Shown here in pieces: positions 44,768 to 53,174 of a DNA stretch of 64,000 bases. The notes beneath the pieces were generated by a model. The model was not told the origin of the DNA, ran no database searches, and worked only from the letters and a program-made list of their open reading frames with translations. The DNA comes from Eubacteriales bacterium (GTDB taxonomy: Bacteria; Bacillota; Clostridia; Christensenellales; CAG-138). The first letter of the stretch is position 1, and each line of letters begins with the position of its first letter. The stretch is taken from NCBI GenBank assembly GCA_021373115.1, contig JAJFTI010000004.1:1-64000 (forward strand), written 5' to 3'. A program made the position numbers and the translations under genes.

Positions 44768-45751
44768 ATGCGTGCAGCAGGTATTATTCGAATCATTGTA
44801 GGACTGGTTCTGGCGGTGCTTCTCACCGCGATTCTGGTCGTATTGCTCACTGGTCAAAACATATTTGGCCGTCTCGGCTGGAATGGCGGCTGGATCAACA
44901 ACCTCATTGATCGCGCGGTCTATACCTCCGGCGGAATGAATGAGGATACGAACGAAATCATTGCTTCGGAACAGGCGAGCGTTCCGGCGGATTCCATCCG
45001 CAAAATCAAGATTGACTGGGTTGCGGGCAATGTAGAGATCCGCCTTGGCACCGGAAGCGAAATTACGTTTTCCGAATCGTCCTACCGGAATCTGACGGAG
45101 CGTCAGAAAATGCGCTACAGCGTTTCCAGCGAAGGCACGCTGAAGATCAACTTCTGCGAAGATCTGGACAATGTCTTCGACTGGTTCAGCGTGGATTCCA
45201 ACATGCCCGCCAAAACGCTGGTTATGGAAATCCCCTCGTCGCTGCTGGGGCAGCTGACGAATCTCGAGATCGACACCGTTTCCGCGGAAATTGACCTTTC
45301 GGGCGTGTACGGAACGGAGACCGACCTGGAAACCGTATCCGGCGGGATCAACTGCACGGATATCGCGGCGGACCGGCTGGACATCTCCTCCACGAGCGGT
45401 TCCATTGTTTGCGAGAACGCAAAGGCGCAGAAGCTCGATTTGGGCAACATCAGCGGCAGCATCCGCGCCGAAGGCGAGTTTGTGGAAATCGACGCGGAAA
45501 CCGTCTCCGGAAGCATGCGTCTGGGTTGCGCAACGGTTCCGTCGAAGATTGACGCGGACGGCGTAAGCGGCAGCGTTACGGTTGCCCTGCCGGAGAGCGC
45601 GGGATTCACGGCCCGGCTGGATACCGTCAGCGGCTCCTTCACCTGCGAGTTTCCGGGAACGATGGGGAGCGATCTGGTTGTTGTTGGGGACGGCAGCGCA
45701 AACTACCGGTTCAACACGGTCAGCGGCAGCCTGCAAATTGAGAAAAACTGA
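44768..45751 (+). CDS. DUF4097 beta-helix surface/periplasmic protein
   Basis: A 327-residue protein with one N-terminal membrane anchor (about residues 8-30) and a long repetitive beta-strand body. Repeats of the type 'VSGSI/VSGSM/VSGSV' (LDIS-STSGSIVCENAKA, LGNISGSIRAEG, AETVSGSMRLG, ADGVSGSVTVALP, DTVSGSFTC, NTVSGSLQIE) occur about every 18-22 residues and are typical of DUF4097 right-handed beta-helix folds. GGGGGAA-type ribosome site. Third gene of the PadR operon; function unknown, extracytoplasmic sensing or adhesion is a family-based guess. Confidence 0.86.
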   Translation: MRAAGIIRIIVGLVLAVLLTAILVVLLTGQNIFGRLGWNGGWINNLIDRAVYTSGGMNEDTNEIIASEQASVPADSIRKIKIDWVAGNVEIRLGTGSEITFSESSYRNLTERQKMRYSVSSEGTLKINFCEDLDNVFDWFSVDSNMPAKTLVMEIPSSLLGQLTNLEIDTVSAEIDLSGVYGTETDLETVSGGINCTDIAADRLDISSTSGSIVCENAKAQKLDLGNISGSIRAEGEFVEIDAETVSGSMRLGCATVPSKIDADGVSGSVTVALPESAGFTARLDTVSGSFTCEFPGTMGSDLVVVGDGSANYRFNTVSGSLQIEKN

Positions 45752-45780
45752 TTCACACAAGTTCGGGCAGAATGTCCGGT

Positions 45781-45809
45781 AAACCGGCAGGAGAAATCCT
45801 ACCGGTTTT
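45781..45809 (+). terminator. Intrinsic terminator of the padR operon
   Basis: An imperfect 12-bp stem (AAACCGG and AGGA paired with TCCT and CCGGTTT) around GAAA, with T's after. Confidence 0.78.
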
Positions 45810-45848
45810 TATGTGCTGATTTGCGTGTCGAGAACAACCTTCCACCGT

Positions 45849-45877
45849 TTGTACGCAGTAGGCGCGCATGGTATAAT
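45849..45877 (+). promoter_or_regulatory. Sigma-A promoter of the DUF819 gene
   Basis: TTGTAC (45849-45854), a 17-bp spacer and TATAAT (45872-45877) with an extended -10 TGG. Confidence 0.78.
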
Positions 45878-45931
45878 CGGTTGAATACGAGCAGTGTTCT
45901 GCTGTGTTGTGAGAAACGGGGTGAAATTGTG

Positions 45932-47089
45932 ATGAACGTTGTCTGGAGCATTCTCGTGGTGCTCGTCATGGCGCTTGGGCCGCGGGCAATGGTGCTGCTG
46001 GCAAAACGCGTACGGATTCTCGGTATGCTGGGACCGGTTTTTCTGTGTTATGCCGGTGGAATCCTGCTGAGCCTCGTGATTCCGGAAACGAAGATCGCTA
46101 TGAGCATTTCCGAAATTCTGGTGCCGATCGCCATTCCGCTGATTCTGTTTTCGGCGGATCTCTCCGGCGTCCGGCGGCTGGCAAAGCCGATGCTGAACTC
46201 GTTCATTCTGGTGGCGCTCGCCGTTTCGATTGTTGCGTGCGCTTCGTACTTCCTCTATCGAAATGTGATTCCGGAAGCGTATAAATACGCCGGGATGATC
46301 ATTGGGCTCTACACCGGCGGAACGCCGAACCTGATGGCGATCGGCGCGGCGCTCTCGGTGAGCGACTCAAATATCGTTCTGGCGAACGCGGCGGACGTCG
46401 TCGTCGGCGGGGTATATTTTCTGATGCTGATTTCGGTTATGCCGAAGATCGCGCGCAAGTTTCTCAAACCGTTTCAAAATGTGGAAACAGCCGGGGATGA
46501 AGGGTATGCAAAACGCCTGGAACAGAGCTTTGTGCCGGAGAAGGAACCGTTTTCGTTCCGAACAATCCTGCGGCATATTCCCATCGTCCTGCTTGGCGTG
46601 CTGTCGCTCGCAATTGCGGCGGGTATCGCGCTGCTGACGACCGGAAAATTGGACGTTGTCGTGATTATGCTTGTGGTAACGACGTGCGGCATCGGCTTTT
46701 CGTTCATTCCAAAAGTTCGTTCGGCACCGGGCTCCTATACGGTCGGGCAGTATCTGATCCTGGTTTTTTCCTTTGGCATCGGCCTTTCGTTTCAATTCAG
46801 CGCGTTCAGTAAACAGGCGCTGCTGCTGCTCGCCATGTTTGCCACCGCGCAGTTCGGGTCGATCCTTTTGCATCTTCTGCTCTGCAGAGTGTTTAAAATC
46901 GACGCGGATACTTCGCTGATTACCTCGACCGCCGGGATTTACGGGCCCGCGTTTATCGTTCCCGCCGCGGATGCGATGGGCAATCGCGAGATGATACTGC
47001 CGGGGCTGATCTGCGGTATCCTGGGTTATGCAATCGGGAATTATCTTGGAATCGGCATAGCCATTGCGCTCAAGTTCCTGGGCGGTTAA
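45932..47089 (+). CDS. DUF819 (YjcL-like) membrane transporter family protein
   Basis: A 385-residue polytopic membrane protein with about ten helices. Segments such as LGMLGPVFLCYAGGILLSL, IPLILFSADLSGVRRLA, GGTPNLMAIGAAL (near residue 128) and TAGIYGPAFIVPAADAMGNREMILPGLICGILGYAIGNYLG match the DUF819 family, which resembles sodium-dependent symporters such as GltS. The substrate is unknown. The ATG at 45932 is preferred; the open frame begins far upstream through the promoter. It is followed 57 bp later by galK in the same direction, but sugar transport is not implied by family. Confidence 0.85.
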   Translation: MNVVWSILVVLVMALGPRAMVLLAKRVRILGMLGPVFLCYAGGILLSLVIPETKIAMSISEILVPIAIPLILFSADLSGVRRLAKPMLNSFILVALAVSIVACASYFLYRNVIPEAYKYAGMIIGLYTGGTPNLMAIGAALSVSDSNIVLANAADVVVGGVYFLMLISVMPKIARKFLKPFQNVETAGDEGYAKRLEQSFVPEKEPFSFRTILRHIPIVLLGVLSLAIAAGIALLTTGKLDVVVIMLVVTTCGIGFSFIPKVRSAPGSYTVGQYLILVFSFGIGLSFQFSAFSKQALLLLAMFATAQFGSILLHLLLCRVFKIDADTSLITSTAGIYGPAFIVPAADAMGNREMILPGLICGILGYAIGNYLGIGIAIALKFLGG

Positions 47090-47146
47090 AATAGGATTTG
47101 TAACAAACGCGGCAGAATAGCCGCCGGTGGACGGAGGCACATCCTT

Positions 47147-48412
47147 ATGTTACCCATTCAAACGAAACTGGCAAGCGGCGAACTGGACGGTTCGCTGAAG
47201 CGGCTTTACGGCGCGGCCTACGAGTCGCAGAAAAGTAAATATGCCGCGCTGGCCGTCGCGTTCGAAGATGTCTTCGGCGCGAAGGAAGACGCCTCGCTCT
47301 TTTCCGCGCCCGGGCGAAGCGAAATCGGCGGAAATCACACGGATCATCAACTGGGGCGCGTGCTCGCCGCCGCGGTTACGCTGGATACGCGTGCGGTGGT
47401 TGCGCCAAGATCGGACAACGTCGTCCATATCCACTCGCAGGGCTATACGCCGCTCTGCGTTTCGCTTGAGAACCTTGCGCCAAACGCAGGGGAGGAAAAC
47501 GCCAGCGAAGCGCTGGTGCGCGGGATTGCGGAGCGTTTTTTACAGACGGGCTGGAACATTGGCGGATTCGACGCGGTAACGGCTTCGGATGTGCCTAAAG
47601 GCTCCGGGCTCTCTTCCAGCGCGGCGTTCAGCGTTCTGGTGGCAACGATTTTCTCCGAGCTGTATAATGACGGAAAGATTTCGCCCGTCGAGCAGGCGCT
47701 TGCGAGCAAATATGCGGAAAACAAACATTTCGGAAAACCGAGCGGTTTGATGGACCAGCTTGCCTGCGCCGTTGGCGGGCTGATTACGATTGATTTTCAG
47801 CAGCCGGAAGAGCCGCAGATCGAACGGATCAACTGCGACCTCGGCTCGCTGGGGTATGCCATCTGCATTGTCAACTGCGGCGGGAACCACGCGGATATGA
47901 CCCCGGAATACGCCGCGATTACGATGGAGATGGGCAGCGTTGCGCGGTTCTTTGGGAAAACCGTATTGCGCGAGGTGGACGAAGGCGTATTCTATGCGTC
48001 GCTGGGGGAACTGCGCAAGGTCGTTTCCGACCGCGCGCTGCTGCGCGCCATGCACTTTTTTGGCGACAACGCGCGCGTGCCGCTGCAGGCCGCCGCGCTC
48101 CGGTGCGGGGATATCGAAACCTTCCGGCAGCTCATGAACGAAAGCGGGCGCTCCAGCTTTACGCAACTGCAAAACGTCTGCCCGACGGATTCGAGGGAAC
48201 GCGGTCTGGCGCTCGCGCTGGCGATTTCGGAGCGCGTGCTGGGAACCGGCGGCGCTTGGCGCGTGCATGGCGGCGGCTTTGCCGGCACGATACAGGCGCT
48301 TGTGCCGCTGGATCGTGCGGAAGCGTACCAATTCGAACTGGAGCGCGTGTTCGGCGCGGGCTGCTGCTACCGTTTTGCGGTACGCCCGGTCGGAGGAGTC
48401 CGGATTCGATAG
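47147..48412 (+). CDS. galK: Galactokinase-family GHMP sugar kinase
   Basis: A 421-residue GHMP kinase. The sugar-binding motif reads APGRSEIGGNHTDHQLG (near residues 54-70), against GRVNLIGEHTDY in typical GalK; the ATP loop is PKGSGLSSSAAF (near 150) and the third motif is RVHGGGFAGTIQ (near 375). This clostridial variant is usually annotated galactokinase, and phosphorylation of galactose at C1 is the default reading; a related sugar is possible because of the changed motif. GGAGG lies before the ATG. galT and galE are not adjacent. Confidence 0.82.
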   Translation: MLPIQTKLASGELDGSLKRLYGAAYESQKSKYAALAVAFEDVFGAKEDASLFSAPGRSEIGGNHTDHQLGRVLAAAVTLDTRAVVAPRSDNVVHIHSQGYTPLCVSLENLAPNAGEENASEALVRGIAERFLQTGWNIGGFDAVTASDVPKGSGLSSSAAFSVLVATIFSELYNDGKISPVEQALASKYAENKHFGKPSGLMDQLACAVGGLITIDFQQPEEPQIERINCDLGSLGYAICIVNCGGNHADMTPEYAAITMEMGSVARFFGKTVLREVDEGVFYASLGELRKVVSDRALLRAMHFFGDNARVPLQAAALRCGDIETFRQLMNESGRSSFTQLQNVCPTDSRERGLALALAISERVLGTGGAWRVHGGGFAGTIQALVPLDRAEAYQFELERVFGAGCCYRFAVRPVGGVRIR

Positions 48413-48432
48413 GGAATGGAATAAACAAATCA

Positions 48433-48468
48433 GCACCGCTTTGAACGAAACAAAGCGGTGCATTTTTT
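48433..48468. terminator. Bidirectional terminator between galK and the AEC transporter
   Basis: An 11-bp perfect stem (48433-48443 with 48451-48461) followed by ATTTTTT, between convergent genes. Confidence 0.88.
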
Positions 48469-48486
48469 GCTTTGGCTTGCAGGATC

Positions 48487-49422
48487 TCAAACGGTCTGTT
48501 TATAGATTACGATCAATAGAAACGCCAGTACCGAGAGCATGGTTTGCAGCGAGAGGGACATGGAAACGTCCGCGCGCTCCTGCTCCGTGTTCGTATACAT
48601 GGTCAGGATAAACGGCGCGGGGGTGAGGAAAATGATGATGATTGCCCAGCGCATGGGATCCGAAAGCGGGACAAACGAACCGATCAGCCAGAGCGCCAGC
48701 ACGCAGAGCGCGGCGCAGACCAGAACGCGCATGCCCGCCGCAAGAAACGCGGTTTTGATGTTTTTTCGGGAAAACGAAATGCCGTACCCAACGACAACAA
48801 AGATCAGGCAGGAAAGCGGTGTGGAAACAAAACTGCAGACCGAAGAAATCAGCGCGGTGACGCCGGAGGGCTCGAGCGCGCGCGAAACGCCGAGGATCGC
48901 GAGGATTGCGCCCGCGAGCATTGCCCAAGGCACGGGGTTGGGCAGCATCGATTTGAGGGAATCCTTCATGGAACAGCCGGTTCTGGCATTGAGCGCGGCG
49001 ATGAAGCCGGAGAATACAAACAGCACCTGGCCGAAATCCATCAGCGCCATATACCGCAGGTTCTCCGCGCCGTAGAGCAGCGAATAGAGCGCGTAGCCGA
49101 GCATTCCAACCTCCCAGCCCGCGGTCATGAACTTGAGCATGGGGCTCTGTTTTTCCAGCGGTTTTCCTATCAGAAAACCAAGGCCGAGTCCCAAAAAACC
49201 GAGCAGGAACATCGTGGCCGCAAAAAGCAGGATACTAGCGGAGTATTCGGCGGTAAAAAAGAGCCCGAAAAGCATGGCGGGCAAGGCGAATTTCATAACG
49301 AACGTCTTCATGCCTTCGATCGCTTCGGCAGACAGAATGGCTTTCTTTCGCGCAAACAGCCCGATGCCGAGCGAAACGATCAGCGGAAGTACGATTTTCA
49401 GGACGGACACAATTCTCTGCAT
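48487..49422 (-). CDS. AEC-family (auxin efflux carrier-like) transporter
   Basis: A 311-residue membrane protein with ten predicted helices, beginning IVSVLKIVLPLIVSLGIGLFARKKAILS as usual in AEC transporters. A central charged loop (MKDSLKSMLPNPVPWAMLAGAILAILGV) joins the two five-helix halves. Bacterial members export or import organic acids such as malate. The gene starts 61 bp after the homocysteine methyltransferase on the same strand and may share its transcript. Substrate not assignable. Confidence 0.87.
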   Translation of the reverse strand: MQRIVSVLKIVLPLIVSLGIGLFARKKAILSAEAIEGMKTFVMKFALPAMLFGLFFTAEYSASILLFAATMFLLGFLGLGLGFLIGKPLEKQSPMLKFMTAGWEVGMLGYALYSLLYGAENLRYMALMDFGQVLFVFSGFIAALNARTGCSMKDSLKSMLPNPVPWAMLAGAILAILGVSRALEPSGVTALISSVCSFVSTPLSCLIFVVVGYGISFSRKNIKTAFLAAGMRVLVCAALCVLALWLIGSFVPLSDPMRWAIIIIFLTPAPFILTMYTNTEQERADVSMSLSLQTMLSVLAFLLIVIYKQTV

Positions 49423-49483
49423 TGAGGGATACTCCTATTCGTTCCGGAAAGGGAACGGTTCGTAACGGCGCGCGGAAAGTATA

Positions 49484-50353
49484 TTACGCGTGTGCGAGCG
49501 CGGAAACCAGCGTAATATGCGCCGGCGTAGTACCGCAGCAGCCGCCCAGACCCCAAACGCCGCCGTTTGCAAGGATTTCCATCTGCTCGGCAAACGCTTC
49601 CGGCCCCACCAGATAGCGCGTTTCGCCGTCCTGATACACCGGAAGACCGGCGTTTGGCTGCAGGACAAGCGGCTTATGCGCGCAGGCAAGGAAACGGGGC
49701 AGCAGGGAAACGAGCTGCTCGGGACCGACGCCGCAGTTGCTGCCGAGCGCGTCCGCGCCCGCGTCCTCCAGCGCGGCAACGACCTTCTCCAGCGGCTCGC
49801 CCGTTAGGATACGGCCGTTGGGGTCGTAGGTCATGGTGCAGAGCACGGGCAGCCCGCCGCCGAATAACCTGGCGGCTTTTACGCAGACGAGCGCTTCGTC
49901 CAGAGCGGCCATGGTCTCGATTAGAATACAGTCCGCGCCCGCCGCCGCGCCGGCTTCGATCGGCTCGCGAAAGTACGCGAGGGCTTCCTCCTCGGTCAGG
50001 TCGCCAAGCGGCTCAAGAAACTCGCCCAGCGAGCCGAGGTCAAGCGCGATGTACGCTTCCCGGCCGGAGGCACGGATCGCTTCCTGAACGAGACGGATTC
50101 CCGCTTCAACAAGTTCGGCGGGCGTATTGGAAACGCGCTTAAGGCGCGGCTTCGTACTGCCGAAGGTGTTGGCGGTGATCACGTCCGCACCGGCGGCGAG
50201 ATACGCCGCATGGACGGCGCGCACCGCATCCGGATTGGTGATGTTCCAGGAATCCGGCGACATGCCCGCTTTCAGCCCCGCCGCAAGCAGCATGGTGCCG
50301 AGGCCGCCGTCGAAAACGATGTGTTTCTTGGAAAACGCTTCTGAAAAATGCAT
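49484..50353 (-). CDS. Homocysteine S-methyltransferase family protein
   Basis: A 289-residue TIM-barrel methyltransferase resembling the homocysteine-binding module of MetH and BhmT. The three zinc-binding cysteines are visible: GSNCGVGPEQL (near residue 200) and GGCCGTTPAHI (near 270). N-terminal IVFDGGLGTMLLAAGL is characteristic. It lacks the folate and B12 domains of MetH, so it works with another methyl donor or with separate domain proteins. The ATG at 50353 has AAAGGAG 10 nt upstream. Together with metK nearby, it fits methionine/SAM turnover. Confidence 0.88.
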   Translation of the reverse strand: MHFSEAFSKKHIVFDGGLGTMLLAAGLKAGMSPDSWNITNPDAVRAVHAAYLAAGADVITANTFGSTKPRLKRVSNTPAELVEAGIRLVQEAIRASGREAYIALDLGSLGEFLEPLGDLTEEEALAYFREPIEAGAAAGADCILIETMAALDEALVCVKAARLFGGGLPVLCTMTYDPNGRILTGEPLEKVVAALEDAGADALGSNCGVGPEQLVSLLPRFLACAHKPLVLQPNAGLPVYQDGETRYLVGPEAFAEQMEILANGGVWGLGGCCGTTPAHITLVSALAHA

Positions 50354-50413
50354 AACGATAGCACTCCTTTGTTCCGTCGATTCTAACATGAATCCGCATG
50401 TAAGTGCAAACAA

Positions 50414-50457
50414 TCCAAAAGAAAAAGGCGGCGCGAGCTGGAGCCGGCGCCGTCGAA
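50414..50457 (-). terminator. Terminator of the acyltransferase-fold gene
   Basis: A GC-rich imperfect stem (about 50428-50457) followed on the minus strand by CCTTTTTCTTTT. Confidence 0.65.
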
Positions 50458-50469
50458 AACTGGCTGGAA

Positions 50470-51306
50470 TCAGTCCAGCGCCGTGTTGATGACCGCCGGA
50501 GGATGCTCCAGCAATTCCGGATTAGTCAGATACTGCTTAAAACGGCGGAACACGGCGGCAAAATAACTGCCGGAGCAGATGCGTTCGTCCATGACCACGC
50601 CCATGGGCAGCGAGCGCTCGAATACGATTTCCTCTCCCTTGCGGACGGGGATTTCGCGCATGTTTCCGAGCGTAATCAGAATGCTTGTCGTACCGAATTC
50701 GTACACATGATGGAAAATATGGTTGGTCCGGATGCTCGCAAGGTTGCTGATGGTCAGGCTGGTATGAAACGGGCTTGCCTGAATCAGACTTTTGGGCATG
50801 AGCCCATATCGATCCATGAACCGCAGGAGGCCTACGCCAAAGTTGACGAGGCCGGGAATCTTTAAAAGTGTGCGCACGATATCGTCCGTTGCGTTCGTAT
50901 CGCCTTCCGCCCGGTTCTCAACCACATAACGCTCCATGGTTTCATGGACGGAGAAGATGTCGTCGTCCATTTTGAAATACATTTTGCTCATGGTGCCATC
51001 CATTTCGCCGGGCTTGAGAACAACCATGGCAACGGAGAACTCGTTTCGCTGATAGATGCGCTTGTTGGCGATAAAGCGGTTGAGCAGCGGATATTCCGCC
51101 GCGGTGCGCACGTAAGCCGCAAGCACGACGCCGAGATGCGAGAACCGGTAGCCCTGCTTGCGTTTTTCGTTGAGATACGATTGCATGGGGGAAATTGGAA
51201 CATCGACCTCGATCATATTCATTGCGTCATAACGATATTTCAGGATATACGGCATGACCGTATAGATGGGGTTCGCGTCTTTCACACGGGTGCCATCCTT
51301 CCGCAT
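50470..51306 (-). CDS. E2-like acyltransferase-fold protein without lipoyl domain
   Basis: A 278-residue protein that resembles the catalytic domain of 2-oxoacid dehydrogenase E2 subunits and chloramphenicol acetyltransferase: MNMIEVDVPISPMQSYLNEKRKQGYRFSHLGVVLAAYVRTAAEYPLLNRFI at the N-terminus, SLTISNLASIRTNHIFHHVYEFGTTSILITLG in the middle and VVMDERICSGSYFAAVF at the C-terminus. The usual catalytic DHRxxDG is DERICSG here, so the active histidine is lost. There is no lipoyl domain and no E1 or E3 gene nearby. Enzyme activity is doubtful. ATG at 51306 with AGGTGA; a GTG at 51315 is the alternative. Confidence 0.75.
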   Translation of the reverse strand: MRKDGTRVKDANPIYTVMPYILKYRYDAMNMIEVDVPISPMQSYLNEKRKQGYRFSHLGVVLAAYVRTAAEYPLLNRFIANKRIYQRNEFSVAMVVLKPGEMDGTMSKMYFKMDDDIFSVHETMERYVVENRAEGDTNATDDIVRTLLKIPGLVNFGVGLLRFMDRYGLMPKSLIQASPFHTSLTISNLASIRTNHIFHHVYEFGTTSILITLGNMREIPVRKGEEIVFERSLPMGVVMDERICSGSYFAAVFRRFKQYLTNPELLEHPPAVINTALD

Positions 51307-51415
51307 AACACTCACCTGCCTGTTTCAATTGAAATTCGACAACAAGAATACCACATATGTCGGGTATTGCGCAAGTCTGGCGGGGTATTATGGCTGCTCC
51401 GGCGAAAATCGACGG

Positions 51416-51444
51416 TTGACGCGCACGGCTTGCCGTGCTACAAT
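51416..51444 (+). promoter_or_regulatory. Sigma-A promoter of metK
   Basis: TTGACG (51416-51421), a 17-bp spacer and TACAAT (51439-51444). Confidence 0.88.
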
Positions 51445-51471
51445 AACCCCCGAACAAAAAACCGCATACCG

Positions 51472-51577
51472 CTTTATCAAGAGTGGCAGAGGGAACGGCC
51501 CTGTGAAGCCCGGCAACCTGTTTGTGAAGAGCAAATAAGGTGCCAATTCCGACAGCGAAAGCTGAAAGATGAGCGAT
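51472..51577 (+). ncRNA. SAM-I riboswitch (S-box) of metK
   Basis: Core S-box elements occur in order: CTTATCAAGAG-type 5' arm (51474-51483), GGCAGAGGGA, GCCCGGCAACC (51509-51518), AAGGTGCCAATTCC (51537-51550) and a closing GATGAGCG arm (51569-51576). A terminator follows at 51595. SAM binding should terminate transcription ahead of metK. Confidence 0.95.
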
Positions 51578-51594
51578 TGACCATCGTACTATGG

Positions 51595-51621
51595 AAACCT
51601 CATCTGCGGATGAGGTTTTTT
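51595..51621 (+). terminator. Expression-platform terminator of the SAM riboswitch
   Basis: AACCTCATC (51597-51605) pairs with GATGAGGTT (51609-51617), TGCG loop, T run. Confidence 0.9.
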
Positions 51622-51649
51622 GTATTATAACATTCGGAGGAAATTATAC

Positions 51650-52828
51650 TTGGGAAGACGGCTTTTTACATCAGAATCGGTTACGGAGGGGCACCCGGAT
51701 AAGCTCTGCGACTGCATTTCGGACGCCGTGTTGGACGCAATGCTCTCGCAGGACCCGCTTTCGCGCGTGGCCTGCGAATGCGCGGCGACAACGGGAATGG
51801 TACTGGTGATGGGCGAGGTCACAACGGAATGCTACGTCGATATTCCGAATCTGGTTCGCAGCGTGGTCAACGACATCGGCTACAATAAGGCGGAGCTTGG
51901 ATTTGACGCAGGCAACCTTGCGGTCATCACGGCCATCAACGCCCAGAGCCCGGATATCGCGCTCGGCGTGGATCACGCGCTGGAACAAAAGAGCGGTGAG
52001 GCGGACGAACGGTTCAGCACCGGCGCGGGCGACCAGGGCATGATGTTCGGCTTTGCCTGCGACGAAACGCCGGAGCTCATGCCGCTGCCGATTTCGCTGG
52101 CGCATGCGCTCGCGCGCCGGCTCACCGCCGTTCGCAAACAGGGTGGAATTCCCTACCTGCGGCCGGACGGAAAAAGTCAGGTTACGATTGAATATCAGAA
52201 TGGAAAACCCGTCCGCGTGGACACCGTGGTCATCAGCGCGCAGCATTGCGACGTGGACATGAAGATGCTGCGAAAGGACATCGAAGAGGCGGTCATCCGC
52301 CCCGTATTGCCCAGCGCGCTGGTGGACGCAAACACGAAGATCTTCGTCAACCCCACGGGTCGGTTCGTCATCGGCGGGCCGACAGGGGACTCCGGACTCA
52401 CCGGCAGAAAAATCATTGTGGATACCTACGGCGGATACGCGCGGCATGGCGGCGGCTGTTTCAGCGGCAAGGACCCGACCAAGGTGGACCGCAGCGCGGC
52501 GTATATCGCGCGGTACGCGGCAAAGCACGTCGTCGCGGCGGGACTGGCGAAACAATGCGAAATCCAGCTTGCGTATGCCATCGGCGTGGCGCGGCCGGTT
52601 TCCGTTTCGATCGACACGTTCGGTACGGGTGTGATCGACGACGAGGCGATTGAGCGCGCGGTGCAGCGGGTGTTCGACTTCCGCCCCGCGGCGATCATCG
52701 AGTCTCTCGACCTGCGCCGCCCGATCTACCGGCAGACGGCGGCCTACGGCCACTTTGGCCGTCTCGATCTCGACCTGCCGTGGGAGAAGCTCGACCGTGT
52801 GGACGCGTTAATTCAGGCGGCGAAATAA
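51650..52828 (+). CDS. metK: S-adenosylmethionine synthetase
   Basis: A 392-residue enzyme that makes SAM from methionine and ATP. Signatures: [16 protein letters not shown] at the N-terminus, [12 protein letters not shown] (near residue 120), and [19 protein letters not shown] (near 265, the GGGAFSxKDP motif with Cys for Ala). The start is TTG at 51650: GGAGG lies 9 nt before it, and family proteins begin just here. Control by the upstream SAM-I riboswitch closes a feedback loop. A GC-rich terminator follows. Confidence 0.98.
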   Translation: MGRRLFTSESVTEGHPDKLCDCISDAVLDAMLSQDPLSRVACECAATTGMVLVMGEVTTECYVDIPNLVRSVVNDIGYNKAELGFDAGNLAVITAINAQSPDIALGVDHALEQKSGEADERFSTGAGDQGMMFGFACDETPELMPLPISLAHALARRLTAVRKQGGIPYLRPDGKSQVTIEYQNGKPVRVDTVVISAQHCDVDMKMLRKDIEEAVIRPVLPSALVDANTKIFVNPTGRFVIGGPTGDSGLTGRKIIVDTYGGYARHGGGCFSGKDPTKVDRSAAYIARYAAKHVVAAGLAKQCEIQLAYAIGVARPVSVSIDTFGTGVIDDEAIERAVQRVFDFRPAAIIESLDLRRPIYRQTAAYGHFGRLDLDLPWEKLDRVDALIQAAK

Positions 52829-52846
52829 CGAAACGTAAGAACAAAC

Positions 52847-52873
52847 AAGAGGGCGCAATTCGCGCCCTCTTTG
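52847..52873 (+). terminator. Intrinsic terminator of metK
   Basis: A perfect 10-bp stem (52847-52856 with 52862-52871). Almost identical in sequence to the terminator at 54437-54463 on the other side of the AT-rich gene. Confidence 0.85.
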
Positions 52874-52976
52874 TCTAGCACTTCGAAATGCGGTAGTTTA
52901 CTCAGCATGGCGTAGCAATATATGTAAATATATTTGAGAACGTCTAAATCTGTAATCGCATCAACGACGAAAGATC

Positions 52977-53141
52977 ATGGGTGGGGTTACAAGAAAGCGT
53001 ATGAAACATGGGATTCTCTACAAGTCGGACGAGGTATTTCATTATCATGGGACGTTTGAGTCGAAAGAGGGGCAGATGCAGTTATATGAGTGGACGTTTA
53101 AGCATTTGACTACTTCGTTGTTAAACCACGTACTAACGTGA
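52977..53141 (+). CDS. Possible 54-codon ORF or gene remnant
   Basis: ATG at 52977 to TGA at 53139-53141 encodes MGGVTRKRMKHGILYKSDEVF ... LNHVLT, a polar peptide of 54 residues. It has no clear ribosome site and I do not recognise it. Base composition is intermediate between the chromosome and the AT-rich gene that follows. It could be a remnant of an incoming element. The rest of the 52874-53174 gap holds only the promoter at 53118. Confidence 0.3.
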   Translation: MGGVTRKRMKHGILYKSDEVFHYHGTFESKEGQMQLYEWTFKHLTTSLLNHVLT

Positions 53142-53147
53142 TAAAAT
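53118..53147 (+). promoter_or_regulatory. Promoter of the AT-rich nuclease-like gene
   Basis: TTGTTA (53118-53123), an 18-bp spacer and TAAAAT (53142-53147) with TGA before it (extended -10), 28 bp before the start. Confidence 0.65.
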
Positions 53148-53174
53148 ACCATTTGTGGGGCGGAGGTTAATTAC

